This document shows, in pieces, positions 46,596-55,519 of a DNA stretch of 64,000 bases; position 1 is the first letter of the stretch, and every line of letters starts with the position of its first letter. The position numbers and the translations under genes are program-made. Origin of the DNA: Candidatus Baltobacteraceae bacterium (GTDB lineage Bacteria > Vulcanimicrobiota > Vulcanimicrobiia > Vulcanimicrobiales > Vulcanimicrobiaceae); contig DASXGW010000008.1 of the NCBI GenBank assembly GCA_036488875.1, positions 282,091-346,090 on the forward strand. Direction: 5' to 3'. The notes beneath the pieces are model-generated. The model worked only from the letters and a program-made list of their open reading frames with translations. It did not search any database and was not told where the DNA came from.

Positions 46596-47771
46596 GTGAG
46601 TCATCAAAATTCTTCGCGCGTGTATCTCGACTACGCGGCGACTACTCCCTTACGCAAGGAAGCTGCGGATGCCATGAGTTTGGCACTAAGCGAGGGTCCG
46701 TTCAATCCCAGTTCGCTGCATGCGGAGGGCCGGCGCGCTCGCGCAGTGCTCGACGACGCGCGCGACCGCGTTGCGCGCGTTCTCGGCGTCGCGCGTAAAG
46801 GCATCACGTTTACCGGCAGCGGTTCGGAAGCAGACAACTTGGCGATCGTGGGAGCCGCGCGCGCCGCCGCGCGCCGTGGCCGCGGGCGTCACGTCGTCGC
46901 GAGCACGATCGAACATCACGCGGTGCTGCACGCGCTCGACTCGCTCGCGGAGAACGGCTTCGACGTAACGCTCGTGCCGGTCGACGAGCGCGGCGTGGTG
47001 GCGACGCAGGCGTTCGAAGCGGCCCTGCGCGATGACACGGTCGTTGCGTCGGTCATGTACGCGAACAACGAAATCGGAACGATTCAACCCGTCGAGCAGC
47101 TCGCGGCAATCGCGCGCTCGCGGGGCGCGTTCTTTCATACGGACGCCATCCAAACGCCCTTATGGCTCCCGGTCGACGTGCAGACCCTGCGCGTCGATGC
47201 AATATCGCTCTCCGCCCACAAATTTTATGGACCCAAAGGCGTGGGCGTTCTCGCGACGGGCGACGGCGTCGCGATCGAGCCGCTGGTGTACGGCGGCGGC
47301 CAAGAGTTCGGACGCCGCTCCGGGACCGAGAACGTCGGCGGGATCGCCGGATTGATGCGCGCGCTGGAGCTCGCGGAGGCGGAACGGACGCCGACGCGCG
47401 TCCGCGTCGAAGCGCTGCGCGACCGCCTGGAGCGGGGAATCCTCGAAACGGTGCCCGACGTTCGCGTCAACGGCGCCGACGCGCCGCGCCTGCCGAACGT
47501 CCTCAACGCGAGTTTTGCCGGCATCGCTTCGGACGAGCTGCTGGTGCGCTTGGATTTAGACGGCGTCGCCGTATCGGCCGGGAGCGCGTGTACCTCGGGC
47601 GTGCTCGAACCCAGTCACGTGATTGCCGCGCTCGGCACCGGCGTCGCGTGGAGAAGCGGCGCGATTCGATTCTCGCTTGGCATCGGCACGACCGATGCCG
47701 AGATCGATCGCGCGCTGGAAGCCGTCGCCGCCGGCGTGGCCAATCTGCGCCGCGTTCGCGCGCGCGCGTAA
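46596..47771 (+). CDS. Cysteine desulfurase (NifS/IscS-like)
   Basis: This PLP enzyme of 391 residues releases sulfur from cysteine for Fe-S clusters and tRNA thiolation. It begins 'VYLDYAATTPLRKEAADAM' and has 'TGSGSEADNLAI' and 'STIEHHAVLHAL'. The PLP lysine is Lys209 in 'LSAHKFYGPKG', and the sulfur-accepting Cys332 is in 'SAGSACTSG', a short loop as in class I enzymes. The GTG at 46596, with GGGAG seven bases upstream, fits better than the longer frame from 46524. rarA followed by a cysteine desulfurase is also the Bacillus order (yrvN-yrvO). Confidence 0.94.
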   Translation: MSHQNSSRVYLDYAATTPLRKEAADAMSLALSEGPFNPSSLHAEGRRARAVLDDARDRVARVLGVARKGITFTGSGSEADNLAIVGAARAAARRGRGRHVVASTIEHHAVLHALDSLAENGFDVTLVPVDERGVVATQAFEAALRDDTVVASVMYANNEIGTIQPVEQLAAIARSRGAFFHTDAIQTPLWLPVDVQTLRVDAISLSAHKFYGPKGVGVLATGDGVAIEPLVYGGGQEFGRRSGTENVGGIAGLMRALELAEAERTPTRVRVEALRDRLERGILETVPDVRVNGADAPRLPNVLNASFAGIASDELLVRLDLDGVAVSAGSACTSGVLEPSHVIAALGTGVAWRSGAIRFSLGIGTTDAEIDRALEAVAAGVANLRRVRARA

Positions 47772-47927
47772 CCGAATCCACTATTAAGGATCCCCAAAGG
47801 TCCTTAGCATTGCATAATCGTCTCGTCCGGTTGGTTAAGACCGAGTGGCGTCGTCAGGGATGCGGTTGGTGAATTAGTTTCATTACGCTGTATCCAGCAC
47901 TCATCTTAAGCAGAGGACAAAGCAACG

Positions 47928-49037
47928 ATGCGTACGTCCCCCGTTTCAATCATTCTTTCGGCCGTCGCGGCGCTCGCGCTCAGCGCGTGCGCCGGATCCG
48001 GCGGAAGCGGCCGAGCCGGCGCTGCTCTCCCGAACGGATCGCAACCCGAGTTAGCCTCTTCCGACTTCGGCGCCGCCTATCTGCAACCGCACGTTGGAGT
48101 GAAGCACCTCTCGCACATCATTTACATCATGATGGAGAATCAGGGCTTCGACGACGTCATCGGCCACGAAAATCCCAGCACGTACGGTGCGGATACTCCG
48201 CATATTACGGCATTGGCCCTGAAGTACGGCCTCCAAACGTTCAGCTTCGGTACCACGCACCCAAGCCTGCCGAACTACTTGTCGCTGTTCGCCGGAAGCT
48301 ACTTCGGCATTCAGGACGACAACGCGAGCTGCTACGCTCAACCCGCGCAGAGCCCGTGCGATAAGCAGGCGGCGAACGCAAAAAACTTGGCCGATCTGCT
48401 CGAAGGAAAGCACATGACCTGGAAAGTTTTCGAGCAATCGATGCCCAGCGCGGGATACCTCGGCCCGCAGTATCCGCCGGCCACCACGAGCGGAAACGGC
48501 CCGACGCACTACGCGCAAAAGCATAACCCGCTGCTGTACTTCAAGGACGTCGCCACGAACTCGACGCGCCTGAAGAACATCGTGCCGCTCAAGAGCATGT
48601 CGGATATCGCGAGCGCGCTCTCGAATCCGTCCACGGCGCCCAACTTCACCTTCATCGTTCCGGATCAATGCCACGACATGCACGGAACGACGGACTGTCC
48701 GTCGGGCGACGCACTACTGATCGAGGGCGACAAGTACGTTCATCAGCTCGTCGAAACGATCTCGCGTTCGAAGACGTTCGTCGCCGGCACGGCGATCGTC
48801 GTGGCGTGGGATGAAGACGACTACAGCTCCCAAACGGGGTGCTGCAAATCGATCTATCCGCACGGCGGCGGACACATTCCCGTGATCGTCATCACGCCGA
48901 ACTACGGCAAGCCGATTCAGAGCGCGCTGCCCTCGAACCATTACTCGGAGCTGCGCTTCATCGAGGACGCGTTCGGCCTATCTCACCTGGGCGAGAGCTC
49001 GTCGACCGTGCCGACGCTCATGGAACTCTTGCCGTAA
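47928..49037 (+). CDS. Secreted phosphoesterase-family lipoprotein
   Basis: This 369-residue product has a lipoprotein signal ('AVAALALSAC', lipobox Cys21). The mature part resembles the PF04185 phosphoesterase family (phospholipase C / acid phosphatase A type). 'IIYIMMENQGFDDVIG' near residue 65 holds the catalytic acidic/Asn cluster, 'FSFGTTHPSLPNYLSLFAG' a Thr nucleophile region, and 'VVAWDEDDYSS' and 'GGGHIPVIVI' the second metal site. It has AGAGGA as ribosome-binding site and its own 156-base upstream region. The substrate is unknown. Confidence 0.82.
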   Translation: MRTSPVSIILSAVAALALSACAGSGGSGRAGAALPNGSQPELASSDFGAAYLQPHVGVKHLSHIIYIMMENQGFDDVIGHENPSTYGADTPHITALALKYGLQTFSFGTTHPSLPNYLSLFAGSYFGIQDDNASCYAQPAQSPCDKQAANAKNLADLLEGKHMTWKVFEQSMPSAGYLGPQYPPATTSGNGPTHYAQKHNPLLYFKDVATNSTRLKNIVPLKSMSDIASALSNPSTAPNFTFIVPDQCHDMHGTTDCPSGDALLIEGDKYVHQLVETISRSKTFVAGTAIVVAWDEDDYSSQTGCCKSIYPHGGGHIPVIVITPNYGKPIQSALPSNHYSELRFIEDAFGLSHLGESSSTVPTLMELLP

Positions 49038-49048
49038 CGGCCCCCCGT

Positions 49049-49081
49049 CGCAGGCGCCTCCCCGGCGCGGAGGCGCCTGCG
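49049..49081. terminator. Strong hairpin after the phosphoesterase gene
   Basis: A perfect 13-bp stem (CGCAGGCGCCTCC with GGAGGCGCCTGCG) and a seven-base loop starts 11 bases after the stop codon. There is no T tract after it, so it is either a U-poor terminator or an mRNA 3'-end stabiliser. The structure is certain, the role inferred from position. Confidence 0.6.
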
Positions 49082-49152
49082 TAGCTTGTGGCCCAAAAGG
49101 GGATATTGACGGCGCGGCCCGAACCGCGACCGACCTTGGAGGGCAAGCGAGC

Positions 49153-49557
49153 GTGACCGCAGACACCAGCAGCGTAATACGCGACATCCTCGTCGGTGTA
49201 GGCGTCTTCTTATTCGGTCTGGGCATCTTCATCGCGATGCTCGCCCTGTCCAAGACCCTCAAACGGCTCGGCACGACCCTCGACGGCGTCGACCGGCAGC
49301 TGGAAAACCTCGGCGAGCCCGTCGCGAAGACGTTGAGCCACGTCGACGGCATAGCCGGCACGGCCGACGAGACCCTGGCCCGGTTGGGCGGGGTGGTCGG
49401 ATCGCTCGAGAGCGTCGCCGGCAGCCTCTCCGATACGGCCGACCTCGCCAAACGCGCCTTCACGCCGGCGCTCGTCAACGTGGGCGCCGCCGCGAGCGGA
49501 ATCAGCGCTGGTTTACGGCGCTTGGTTACGGGAAAGAAGTCCACAGACCAACCCTAA
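49153..49557 (+). CDS. DUF948 / YtxG-like membrane-anchored protein
   Basis: This 134-residue protein has one N-terminal membrane helix ('ILVGVGVFLFGLGIFIAMLAL'), followed by an amphipathic helical region ('LDGVDRQLENLGEPVAKTLSHVDGI'), the organisation of DUF948/YtxG proteins. It starts at a GTG with GGAGGGCAAGCGAGC upstream. It is followed by a YtxH-like gene and then by rsbV-rsbW-sigma. In Bacillus subtilis the ytxGHJ operon belongs to the general stress regulon, so the adjacency is meaningful. Confidence 0.75.
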   Translation: MTADTSSVIRDILVGVGVFLFGLGIFIAMLALSKTLKRLGTTLDGVDRQLENLGEPVAKTLSHVDGIAGTADETLARLGGVVGSLESVAGSLSDTADLAKRAFTPALVNVGAAASGISAGLRRLVTGKKSTDQP

Positions 49558-49575
49558 GCTAGGAGTCGGTTTATT

Positions 49576-49941
49576 ATGAGCAACGGTAAAGGCGGAGGTG
49601 GATTCTTCGTCGGCTTTCTCATCGGCGCTATCGTCGGAGGTGCCGCCGCCGTTTTGCTTTCGCAAGAAGATACGCGGGACATCGTCGTTGGAAAGGTGCG
49701 CGAAGCGGGTAATTTTGCCAAGGATGCCACCGAAGATTTGCGCGGCAAGGTGGGCGACGTGACGTCGCAGTGGCAATCGAGCGCGTCCGAGCTGTACGAG
49801 CGCGGCCGCCAGGTTGTTGAGAACGCGCGCACGACCCTCGACGCCGCCGTCGACGAGGGCCGCAACGCGGCGACGCAAACGCGCGGCGAACTCGAGAGTG
49901 AAGCAATGACATCCCGGGCAGATGCTCGGGACGGGGGATAA
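49576..49941 (+). CDS. YtxH-domain (DUF948-partner) stress protein
   Basis: This 121-residue protein has a Gly-rich N-terminus, one hydrophobic segment ('FFVGFLIGAIVGGAAAVLLS') and a helical, charged, apolipoprotein/LEA-like C-terminal region rich in Ala, Glu and Arg. This is the YtxH architecture. The stop lies four bases before the TTG proposed for rsbV. A small general-stress membrane protein is the likely description; the molecular function is unknown. Confidence 0.75.
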   Translation: MSNGKGGGGFFVGFLIGAIVGGAAAVLLSQEDTRDIVVGKVREAGNFAKDATEDLRGKVGDVTSQWQSSASELYERGRQVVENARTTLDAAVDEGRNAATQTRGELESEAMTSRADARDGG

Positions 49942-49945
49942 CACA

Positions 49946-50290
49946 TTGGACATCAAGGTCAACGTACGTGAGGCACCGGGTGACTGTTACGTCGTCGATT
50001 TGAGCGGCGAGATAGACGTCTATACGTCGCCGAAGGTCAAGGATGCAATCGGCGAGCTGATCGATCGGGGCGTCTACCATCTCGTGATCAATCTCGAGAA
50101 GGTTCGCTACATCGATTCGACCGGACTTGGCGTTCTCATCGGCGGTCTCAAGCGCGTGCGCGAGCACGGCGGTTCGGTCAACCTCGTTTGCACGAACCCG
50201 CAGATCAAGAAAATATTCGACATCACCGGACTCGTGAAGATCTTCGGCATCTTCGATAACGAGGACTCGGCGATGAAGGCGCTTGTGTGA
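49946..50290 (+). CDS. rsbV: Anti-sigma factor antagonist (RsbV/SpoIIAA-like)
   Basis: This STAS-domain protein of 114 residues begins 'DIKVNVREAPGDCYVVDLSGEIDVYTSPKVKD'-like and contains the phosphorylatable serine in 'VRYIDSTGLGVLIGGL'. Dephosphorylated, such proteins bind the anti-sigma kinase and release the sigma factor. The TTG at 49946, after GGGGG, gives the typical N-terminus; an ATG at 49922 inside the previous gene is possible. The next gene starts at the overlapping GTGA. Confidence 0.9.
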   Translation: MDIKVNVREAPGDCYVVDLSGEIDVYTSPKVKDAIGELIDRGVYHLVINLEKVRYIDSTGLGVLIGGLKRVREHGGSVNLVCTNPQIKKIFDITGLVKIFGIFDNEDSAMKALV

Positions 50291-50724
50291 AACAAGCGGT
50301 CGAGCAGTTGAGTACCGATCTCGTCGAGCTGCGCATTCCAAGCCGAGCCGAATGGGTTGCGCTAGCTCGACTGGCGGTCGCCGCGGTTGCCAATCGACTG
50401 CGCTTCTCGATCGAAGACATCGAGGATATTAAGCTTGCGGTGGCGGAGGCGTGTACCGCCGTCATCCAACACGAACGCCACGGCGAGTTCATCGATCTCA
50501 CGTGTGAGACGTCGTCGAACGGACTTCGCGTTCGCGTGCGCGACGCGGGCCGGCAGGCGCTCTCTCGTGAGAACGGCAAAACCATGGATCTCGACGAAGC
50601 GCGTATCGCCGGATTGGGCGTTTTTCTCATTCGTACGCTAATGGACGAGGTGGCGTACGACGTCGATCCCGAGGCGGGGACGGACCTCGTAATGGTTAAG
50701 AGGCTGCAGGGCGCAACGGCATAA
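50287..50724 (+). CDS. rsbW: Anti-sigma factor (RsbW-like) with altered N-box
   Basis: This GHKL-fold protein of 145 residues corresponds to RsbW/SpoIIAB, which sequesters the sigma factor and phosphorylates RsbV. The C-terminal part 'GLGVFLIRTLMDEVAYDV' matches well. In the N-box the magnesium-binding Asn is replaced: residues 54-58 read Glu-Ala-Cys-Thr-Ala instead of Glu-x-x-x-Asn. The G1 box is 'RDAGRQA'. ATP binding or kinase activity may be weakened, so control could rest on protein binding. It lies between rsbV and the sigma gene as expected. Confidence 0.88.
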   Translation: MKQAVEQLSTDLVELRIPSRAEWVALARLAVAAVANRLRFSIEDIEDIKLAVAEACTAVIQHERHGEFIDLTCETSSNGLRVRVRDAGRQALSRENGKTMDLDEARIAGLGVFLIRTLMDEVAYDVDPEAGTDLVMVKRLQGATA

Positions 50725-50728
50725 CGAC

Positions 50729-51535
50729 GTGACCGAACGTGACGACTCGCGCCCGGACCGCGAACGGACGCGCGCGCTCTTTTCTCTTTTTGCCGATGCG
50801 CGTAAGCGACATGAGAGCTACCCGGAGCGCCACGACCAACAGTACGAATCGCTGCGCGATGAGCTCGTCGTCGCGCACCTGAACCTCGTGCGCTTCTTGG
50901 CGGTCAAGTTTGCCAATCGCGGCGAGCCGCTCGACGATCTCGTTCAGGTCGGCACCGTCGGATTGCTCAAGGCGATCGATCGCTTCGAAACCGATCGCGG
51001 CGTTGAGTTCACGACCTACGCTACGCCGACGATCGTCGGCGAGATCAAGCGCTACTTCCGCGATAAAGGCTGGGCGGTGAAGGTGCCGCGGCGGCTCCAG
51101 GAACTCAATCTCGCGGTCAACCGTGCCAGCGACAAACTCGCGATCGAGATGGGGCGCAGCCCGACCGTCGGCGAGCTGGCGACCCATCTCAACGCAACCG
51201 AAGAAGAAATTCTCGAAGCGCAAGAACTCGGGCAGGCGTACAACCTGCTCTCGCTCGACAGCGAAGTCTCCGGCGAGACCGAGAAAAAATCTCAGACCCT
51301 CGCCGATACCGTCGGTCACAACGACGCCGGTTTGGAGCTGCTCGAAGACCGCGCCAATCTCGAACGCGCGTTCACCGTGCTCACGGGCCGCGAGCGAGTG
51401 ATCATTTACTTACGGTTTTACGAGTCGGTCTCGCAGACGGAAATCGCCAAACGGCTCAACGTCTCGCAGATGCACGTTTCGCGCTTGCAAGCCAAAGCGC
51501 TCGAAAAACTCCGCACCGTACTCGCCGAACAGTAA
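50729..51535 (+). CDS. RNA polymerase sigma factor, SigB/SigF/SigG group
   Basis: This group 3 sigma-70 factor has 268 residues. Region 2 is 'VVAHLNLVRFLAVKFANRGEPLDDLVQVG', with 'GLLKAIDRFETDRGVEFTTYATPTIVGEIKRYFRDKGW'-type conservation split over 2.3-2.4. Region 3 is 'RRLQELNLAVNRA', and region 4 is 'TGRERVIIYLRFYESVSQTEIA', ending 'VSQMHVSRLQAKALEKLR'. It starts at a GTG four bases after rsbW. With rsbV and rsbW it forms a partner-switching stress module. The closest Bacillus relative (B, F or G) cannot be settled by eye, but a general stress role is likeliest. Confidence 0.93.
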   Translation: MTERDDSRPDRERTRALFSLFADARKRHESYPERHDQQYESLRDELVVAHLNLVRFLAVKFANRGEPLDDLVQVGTVGLLKAIDRFETDRGVEFTTYATPTIVGEIKRYFRDKGWAVKVPRRLQELNLAVNRASDKLAIEMGRSPTVGELATHLNATEEEILEAQELGQAYNLLSLDSEVSGETEKKSQTLADTVGHNDAGLELLEDRANLERAFTVLTGRERVIIYLRFYESVSQTEIAKRLNVSQMHVSRLQAKALEKLRTVLAEQ

Positions 51536-51538
51536 TCC

Positions 51539-52819
51539 TTACGACGCGACGTAGATCCGATTGCGGCCGGAGCGTTTGGCCTCGTAACACGCTTCGTCGG
51601 CGCGGCGCAGTGCCTGCGCGACACTGTGAACCGTGCAATCGACGGAGATCACGCCGATACTGGCGCCGACCCGCAACGCTTGTCCGTTCCACAGCAACGT
51701 GACGCCGCCGATCGCTTCGAGAATGTCGCGTGCGATGTTCTCGGCAACCGACGGCGGACAGCCGCGCAGCAGCGCGACGAACTCGTCGCCGCCGATGCGC
51801 GCCAGCAAGTCGACGCGGCGCAGTTTTGCGCTCGCGGCCGTCGCAAGCTGCACGAGAATGCGGTCTCCGGCTTCGTGTCCGTGCCGGTCGTTGATCGGTT
51901 TGAATCCGTCGAGATCGAAATAGATCAAGCCGTGCGTCATTCCGCCGGCGCGCGTCTCTTGGAGAGCCTCTTCCAGCGCGCGCTCGAGCGAACGCCGGTT
52001 GTGTACGCTGGTAAGCGGATCGTGCGAAGCCTCGTAACTGAGCTGCCGCTCGCGCTCGTACTCTTCGGTGATGTCGCGGTACACGACGATCGAATAGACG
52101 CTGCTCGCTAGCGCTTGTTTGATCGGGCGACCGCTGGCTTCAGCCCAAAAGCGCGTTCCGTTCGCGCGGTACAGCGCTAATACGCCGTGCACCGGTTCGC
52201 CGTCGAGGAGGCGCCGGCGCCACTCTATCAACGTCTCGACGTTGGTTTCGGGGCCGGCAAGGAAGTCGGACGCGCGGCCGATGACCTCTTCGCGCCGGTA
52301 ACCGACGAGCCGTAAAAACATCTCGTTGACGTAGGCCAGTACCCACTGATTCGCGCCCTCGCGACGCTCGAAGACGGCCATCGCGTCGCTGGCTTGATTC
52401 ATCGCGGCCGAGAGCAGCTCGAGATTCTCGTTCGTTCTCACGCGGTCGGTGACGTCGCGCTGTATCGCGACGACTCCCAAAAGATTGCCGTCGTCGTCGC
52501 AGAGCGGGCGCATGTTGATCTGGGCCCAGAACGTCGTCCCGTCCTTGCGATAGCGCAGCGTCTCGAGTTCGACGGGCAGTTTGGCGATGAGGGTCTGCGA
52601 GACGCGTTCGACCGCCGCGCGATCGGTCTTGGGACCGTACATCAACTCGGGGAACTGCCCGATCGCCTCTTCCACCCGGTAGCCGGTCTGGCGCTCGAAC
52701 ATGGGGTTGACGTAGCGGATCCGGAACGGGATCGGCCCCGGCGCGTAGTCGTAGACGATGACGGCGTCATTGGCGTTCTCAATAGCCGTAATCAGGAACG
52801 GCTCAAAGCTTCGTTCCAT
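51539..52819 (-). CDS. Diguanylate cyclase with two PAS domains
   Basis: This 426-residue soluble protein has PAS domains at about 10-130 and 135-260 ('VNPMFERQTGYRVEEAIGQ', 'VNEMFLRLVGYRREEVIG'), each with a PAC segment, then a GGDEF domain. The active site is intact ('RIGGDEFVALL'), and an RxxD inhibitory site ('RRVD') stands five residues before it, so product feedback by cyclic-di-GMP is expected. PAS sequences resemble flavin/LOV-like or ligand-binding sensors, but the LOV cysteine motif is not seen. It converges on the sigma operon and is divergent from alaS. Confidence 0.9.
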   Translation of the reverse strand: MERSFEPFLITAIENANDAVIVYDYAPGPIPFRIRYVNPMFERQTGYRVEEAIGQFPELMYGPKTDRAAVERVSQTLIAKLPVELETLRYRKDGTTFWAQINMRPLCDDDGNLLGVVAIQRDVTDRVRTNENLELLSAAMNQASDAMAVFERREGANQWVLAYVNEMFLRLVGYRREEVIGRASDFLAGPETNVETLIEWRRRLLDGEPVHGVLALYRANGTRFWAEASGRPIKQALASSVYSIVVYRDITEEYERERQLSYEASHDPLTSVHNRRSLERALEEALQETRAGGMTHGLIYFDLDGFKPINDRHGHEAGDRILVQLATAASAKLRRVDLLARIGGDEFVALLRGCPPSVAENIARDILEAIGGVTLLWNGQALRVGASIGVISVDCTVHSVAQALRRADEACYEAKRSGRNRIYVAS

Positions 52820-52911
52820 GGGATGGGGGTTCTTCGGCCCCGCTTGCCCGGCCGCCCCTCACCGGTAGTAGGAGGGTGGGGGGCGTTTCTGCTATCATTT
52901 GTGGCTAGCCC

Positions 52912-55518
52912 ATGAAGTCTCAAGAGTTACGACAAGCCTGGATCGATTTTTTTGTTTCCAAGGGGCATAAGCTGTTGCCGCCGGCGACGCTCATCCCCCA
53001 CGAGATGTCGACGACGCTCTTTACGATCGCCGGCATGGAGCAGTTCGTACCGGTCTTCCTCGGCGAGCAGCCCGCGCCGGCCCCCCGCGCGGTGACGGTC
53101 CAGCGCTGCCTGCGCGTTGCGGGCGCAAAGAGCGATATCGAAAACGTCGGCCGGACCGGCCGGCACGGCACCTTCCTCGAGATGCTCGGAAACTTCAGCT
53201 TCGGCGACTACTACAAGCGCGAAGCGATCGCGATGGCATGGGAGTTCGTCACCAAGACGCTCGCGCTCGACCCGAGCAAGCTCTACGTCACGGTGCACAC
53301 GAGCGACGGCGAAGCCGAGCGTATTTGGGTCGACGACATCGGGCTGGAGCCGTCGCGCGTCACGCGTTTCGACGAAGACAACTTTTGGACGATGGGTTCG
53401 ACCGGTCCGTGCGGGCCGTGCAGCGAGATCTTCTACGACACCGGCGCCGAAAACGCCAGTGGACCCGACGATACGGGACCAAACCTTGGCAACCGCTACG
53501 TCGAGTTCTGGAATCTGGTTTTCCAGCAATACAATCGCACGTCGGACGGCAAGCTGGTCGACCTGCCGCGTAAGGCGATCGATACCGGCGCGGGTTTCGA
53601 GCGCGTGCTGGCGTTGGCCAACGGCGTGGCGTCGATGTACGACACGGATCTCTTCTCCGACATTATCGCCGCTATGCCGCCTGGTGAGGGTTCGCTCTCG
53701 CCGGCGGAGCGCGGTACGCGGCAAAACATCGTCGCCGATCACGCGCGGGCCGCTACGTTTCTCATCAACGACGGCATCTATCCGTCCAACACCGATCGCG
53801 GCTACGTCTTGCGGTTTCTGATTCGCCGCGCGATTCGCAACGGCAGGCTGCTGGGCTTTCCCAACGGGTTTCTCACCGAACTCGTGCCGGCCGTCGTGAA
53901 GTCGCTCGAGCCGGGCTACCCCGAGCTTCGGCAGAACGTCGGCCGCATCGCCAATGCGTTACGGACCGAAGAGCAGACCTTCGACCGGACGCTCGAGCGC
54001 GGCATGAAGATGCTCGACGGCCTCATCGACGACGCGATCGCCAACTGCACGCGTCTGGTGAGCGGCGAGGACGCGTTCATGCTGCACGACACGTACGGGT
54101 TCCCGATCGAGCTGACGCGCGAGATCACGGGCGAACACGCCGCCGCCGTCGATACGGTGGCGTTCGAGCAGCTGATGAATCAGCAGCGCGAACGCGCTCG
54201 CAGCGACGCGGCCGCGAAGCGCGCCGTCGTCTCGCTCGCGGAAGTTCCCGCGATCAAGAGCGAGTTTACCGGTTACGACGGTCTCTCGAGTGACGGCGAA
54301 ATCGTCGCCATTCTTGCAGGCGACAAGCCGGTGCAAACGCTGAGCGCCGGGCAAGAGGGGACGCTGATTCTCGATCGTTCGTCGTTCTACGCCGAGCGCG
54401 GCGGACAGGTCGGCGATCGCGGCATCGTCAGCAGCGACACCGGCACGTTCGAAGTGCGCGACACGCAGTACATGGGCGACGCCATCGCGCACGCCGGCGT
54501 CGTGACCGGCGGAGAAATCACGGCCGGCGAACGCGTGCGTACCGAAGTCTACGATTGGTGGCGCCGCGAGATTCGCCGCCATCACACGTCGGCCCATCTG
54601 CTGCAGCGCGCGCTCAAAGACGTGCTCGGCGACGACGTCGTGCAGGCCGGTTCGTGGGTCGGGATCGACCGCATGCGTTTCGATTTCCGCTGGCCGGGCG
54701 GAGCGCTCTCGCCCGAACAGAAGCACTCGGTCGCGCACCGCGTCAACGAGATGATTCGCGACGACTCGCACCTGGTGACGCGCGTCATGCCGCTGGATCA
54801 GGCGCGAGAAAGCGGCGCGATCTGGATGGCGGGTGAAAAGTACGGCGAGCTGATCCGCGTCGTTCAAGCCGGACCGTCGGTTGAGTTTTGCGGCGGTACG
54901 CATTCGCACACCACGGGCGAGCTCGGCATGTTCCTCATTCTGTCCGAGTTCTCGGTCGGCAGCGGCATCCGGCGCATCGAGTCGTGCGTCTCCGACGCCG
55001 CCGAAACGTTCGTCACGCGTCAGAGCGATCTCGTTTCGACGTTGTCGTCGTCGCTGGCCACGACGCCCGACGAGCTCGGCGATCGCATCGCCAAACTGCA
55101 ACGCGAGGTTCGCGATCTCCAAACGGGCCTGGGACAACTCAAAGCGCGCCTGGCCGCCGCCGACGCGCAAACGTACGTCGAGCGCGCCGAGCGCAAAGGC
55201 GATCGCAGCTTCGTTGGTGCGGTCGTGCACGAAGCCAACGGCGAAGCGCTGCGGCATTTGAGTCAAGCGATTCGCAACCGTTTGCCTTCGGGGGTCATCG
55301 CGCTCGCCGGCGTGGACGACGGTACCGTCAGTTTGTTGGTGAGTGCGAGCGACGACTTGGTGCGCGGCGGCGTTCACGCCGGTAACCTCGTCAAGCTGGC
55401 CGCACCGCTCGTCGACGGCAAAGGCGGCGGACAACCGGCGCAGGCACAAGGGGGCGGGAAAAATGCCGGTGGGGCCGACGCCGCGCTGCGCGCGATTCGC
55501 GACGCCGTGCTGGCGTGA
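52912..55518 (+). CDS. alaS: Alanyl-tRNA synthetase
   Basis: The product has 868 residues of normal domain order. The aminoacylation core comprises 'RQAWIDFFVSKGHKLLPPATL', motif 2 'KSDIENVGRTGRHGTFLEML' and 'TMGSTGPCGPCSEIFYD'. The editing domain has zinc motifs 'RRHHTSAHLLQRAL' and 'FCGGTHSHTTGELG', followed by the C-terminal oligomerisation/C-Ala domain ending 'KGGGQPAQAQGGGKNAGG'. The ATG has no clear ribosome-binding site. A TATCAT hexamer 14 bases upstream (52893) could be a -10 box giving a nearly leaderless mRNA. Confidence 0.97.
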   Translation: MKSQELRQAWIDFFVSKGHKLLPPATLIPHEMSTTLFTIAGMEQFVPVFLGEQPAPAPRAVTVQRCLRVAGAKSDIENVGRTGRHGTFLEMLGNFSFGDYYKREAIAMAWEFVTKTLALDPSKLYVTVHTSDGEAERIWVDDIGLEPSRVTRFDEDNFWTMGSTGPCGPCSEIFYDTGAENASGPDDTGPNLGNRYVEFWNLVFQQYNRTSDGKLVDLPRKAIDTGAGFERVLALANGVASMYDTDLFSDIIAAMPPGEGSLSPAERGTRQNIVADHARAATFLINDGIYPSNTDRGYVLRFLIRRAIRNGRLLGFPNGFLTELVPAVVKSLEPGYPELRQNVGRIANALRTEEQTFDRTLERGMKMLDGLIDDAIANCTRLVSGEDAFMLHDTYGFPIELTREITGEHAAAVDTVAFEQLMNQQRERARSDAAAKRAVVSLAEVPAIKSEFTGYDGLSSDGEIVAILAGDKPVQTLSAGQEGTLILDRSSFYAERGGQVGDRGIVSSDTGTFEVRDTQYMGDAIAHAGVVTGGEITAGERVRTEVYDWWRREIRRHHTSAHLLQRALKDVLGDDVVQAGSWVGIDRMRFDFRWPGGALSPEQKHSVAHRVNEMIRDDSHLVTRVMPLDQARESGAIWMAGEKYGELIRVVQAGPSVEFCGGTHSHTTGELGMFLILSEFSVGSGIRRIESCVSDAAETFVTRQSDLVSTLSSSLATTPDELGDRIAKLQREVRDLQTGLGQLKARLAAADAQTYVERAERKGDRSFVGAVVHEANGEALRHLSQAIRNRLPSGVIALAGVDDGTVSLLVSASDDLVRGGVHAGNLVKLAAPLVDGKGGGQPAQAQGGGKNAGGADAALRAIRDAVLA

Positions 55519-55519
55519 C

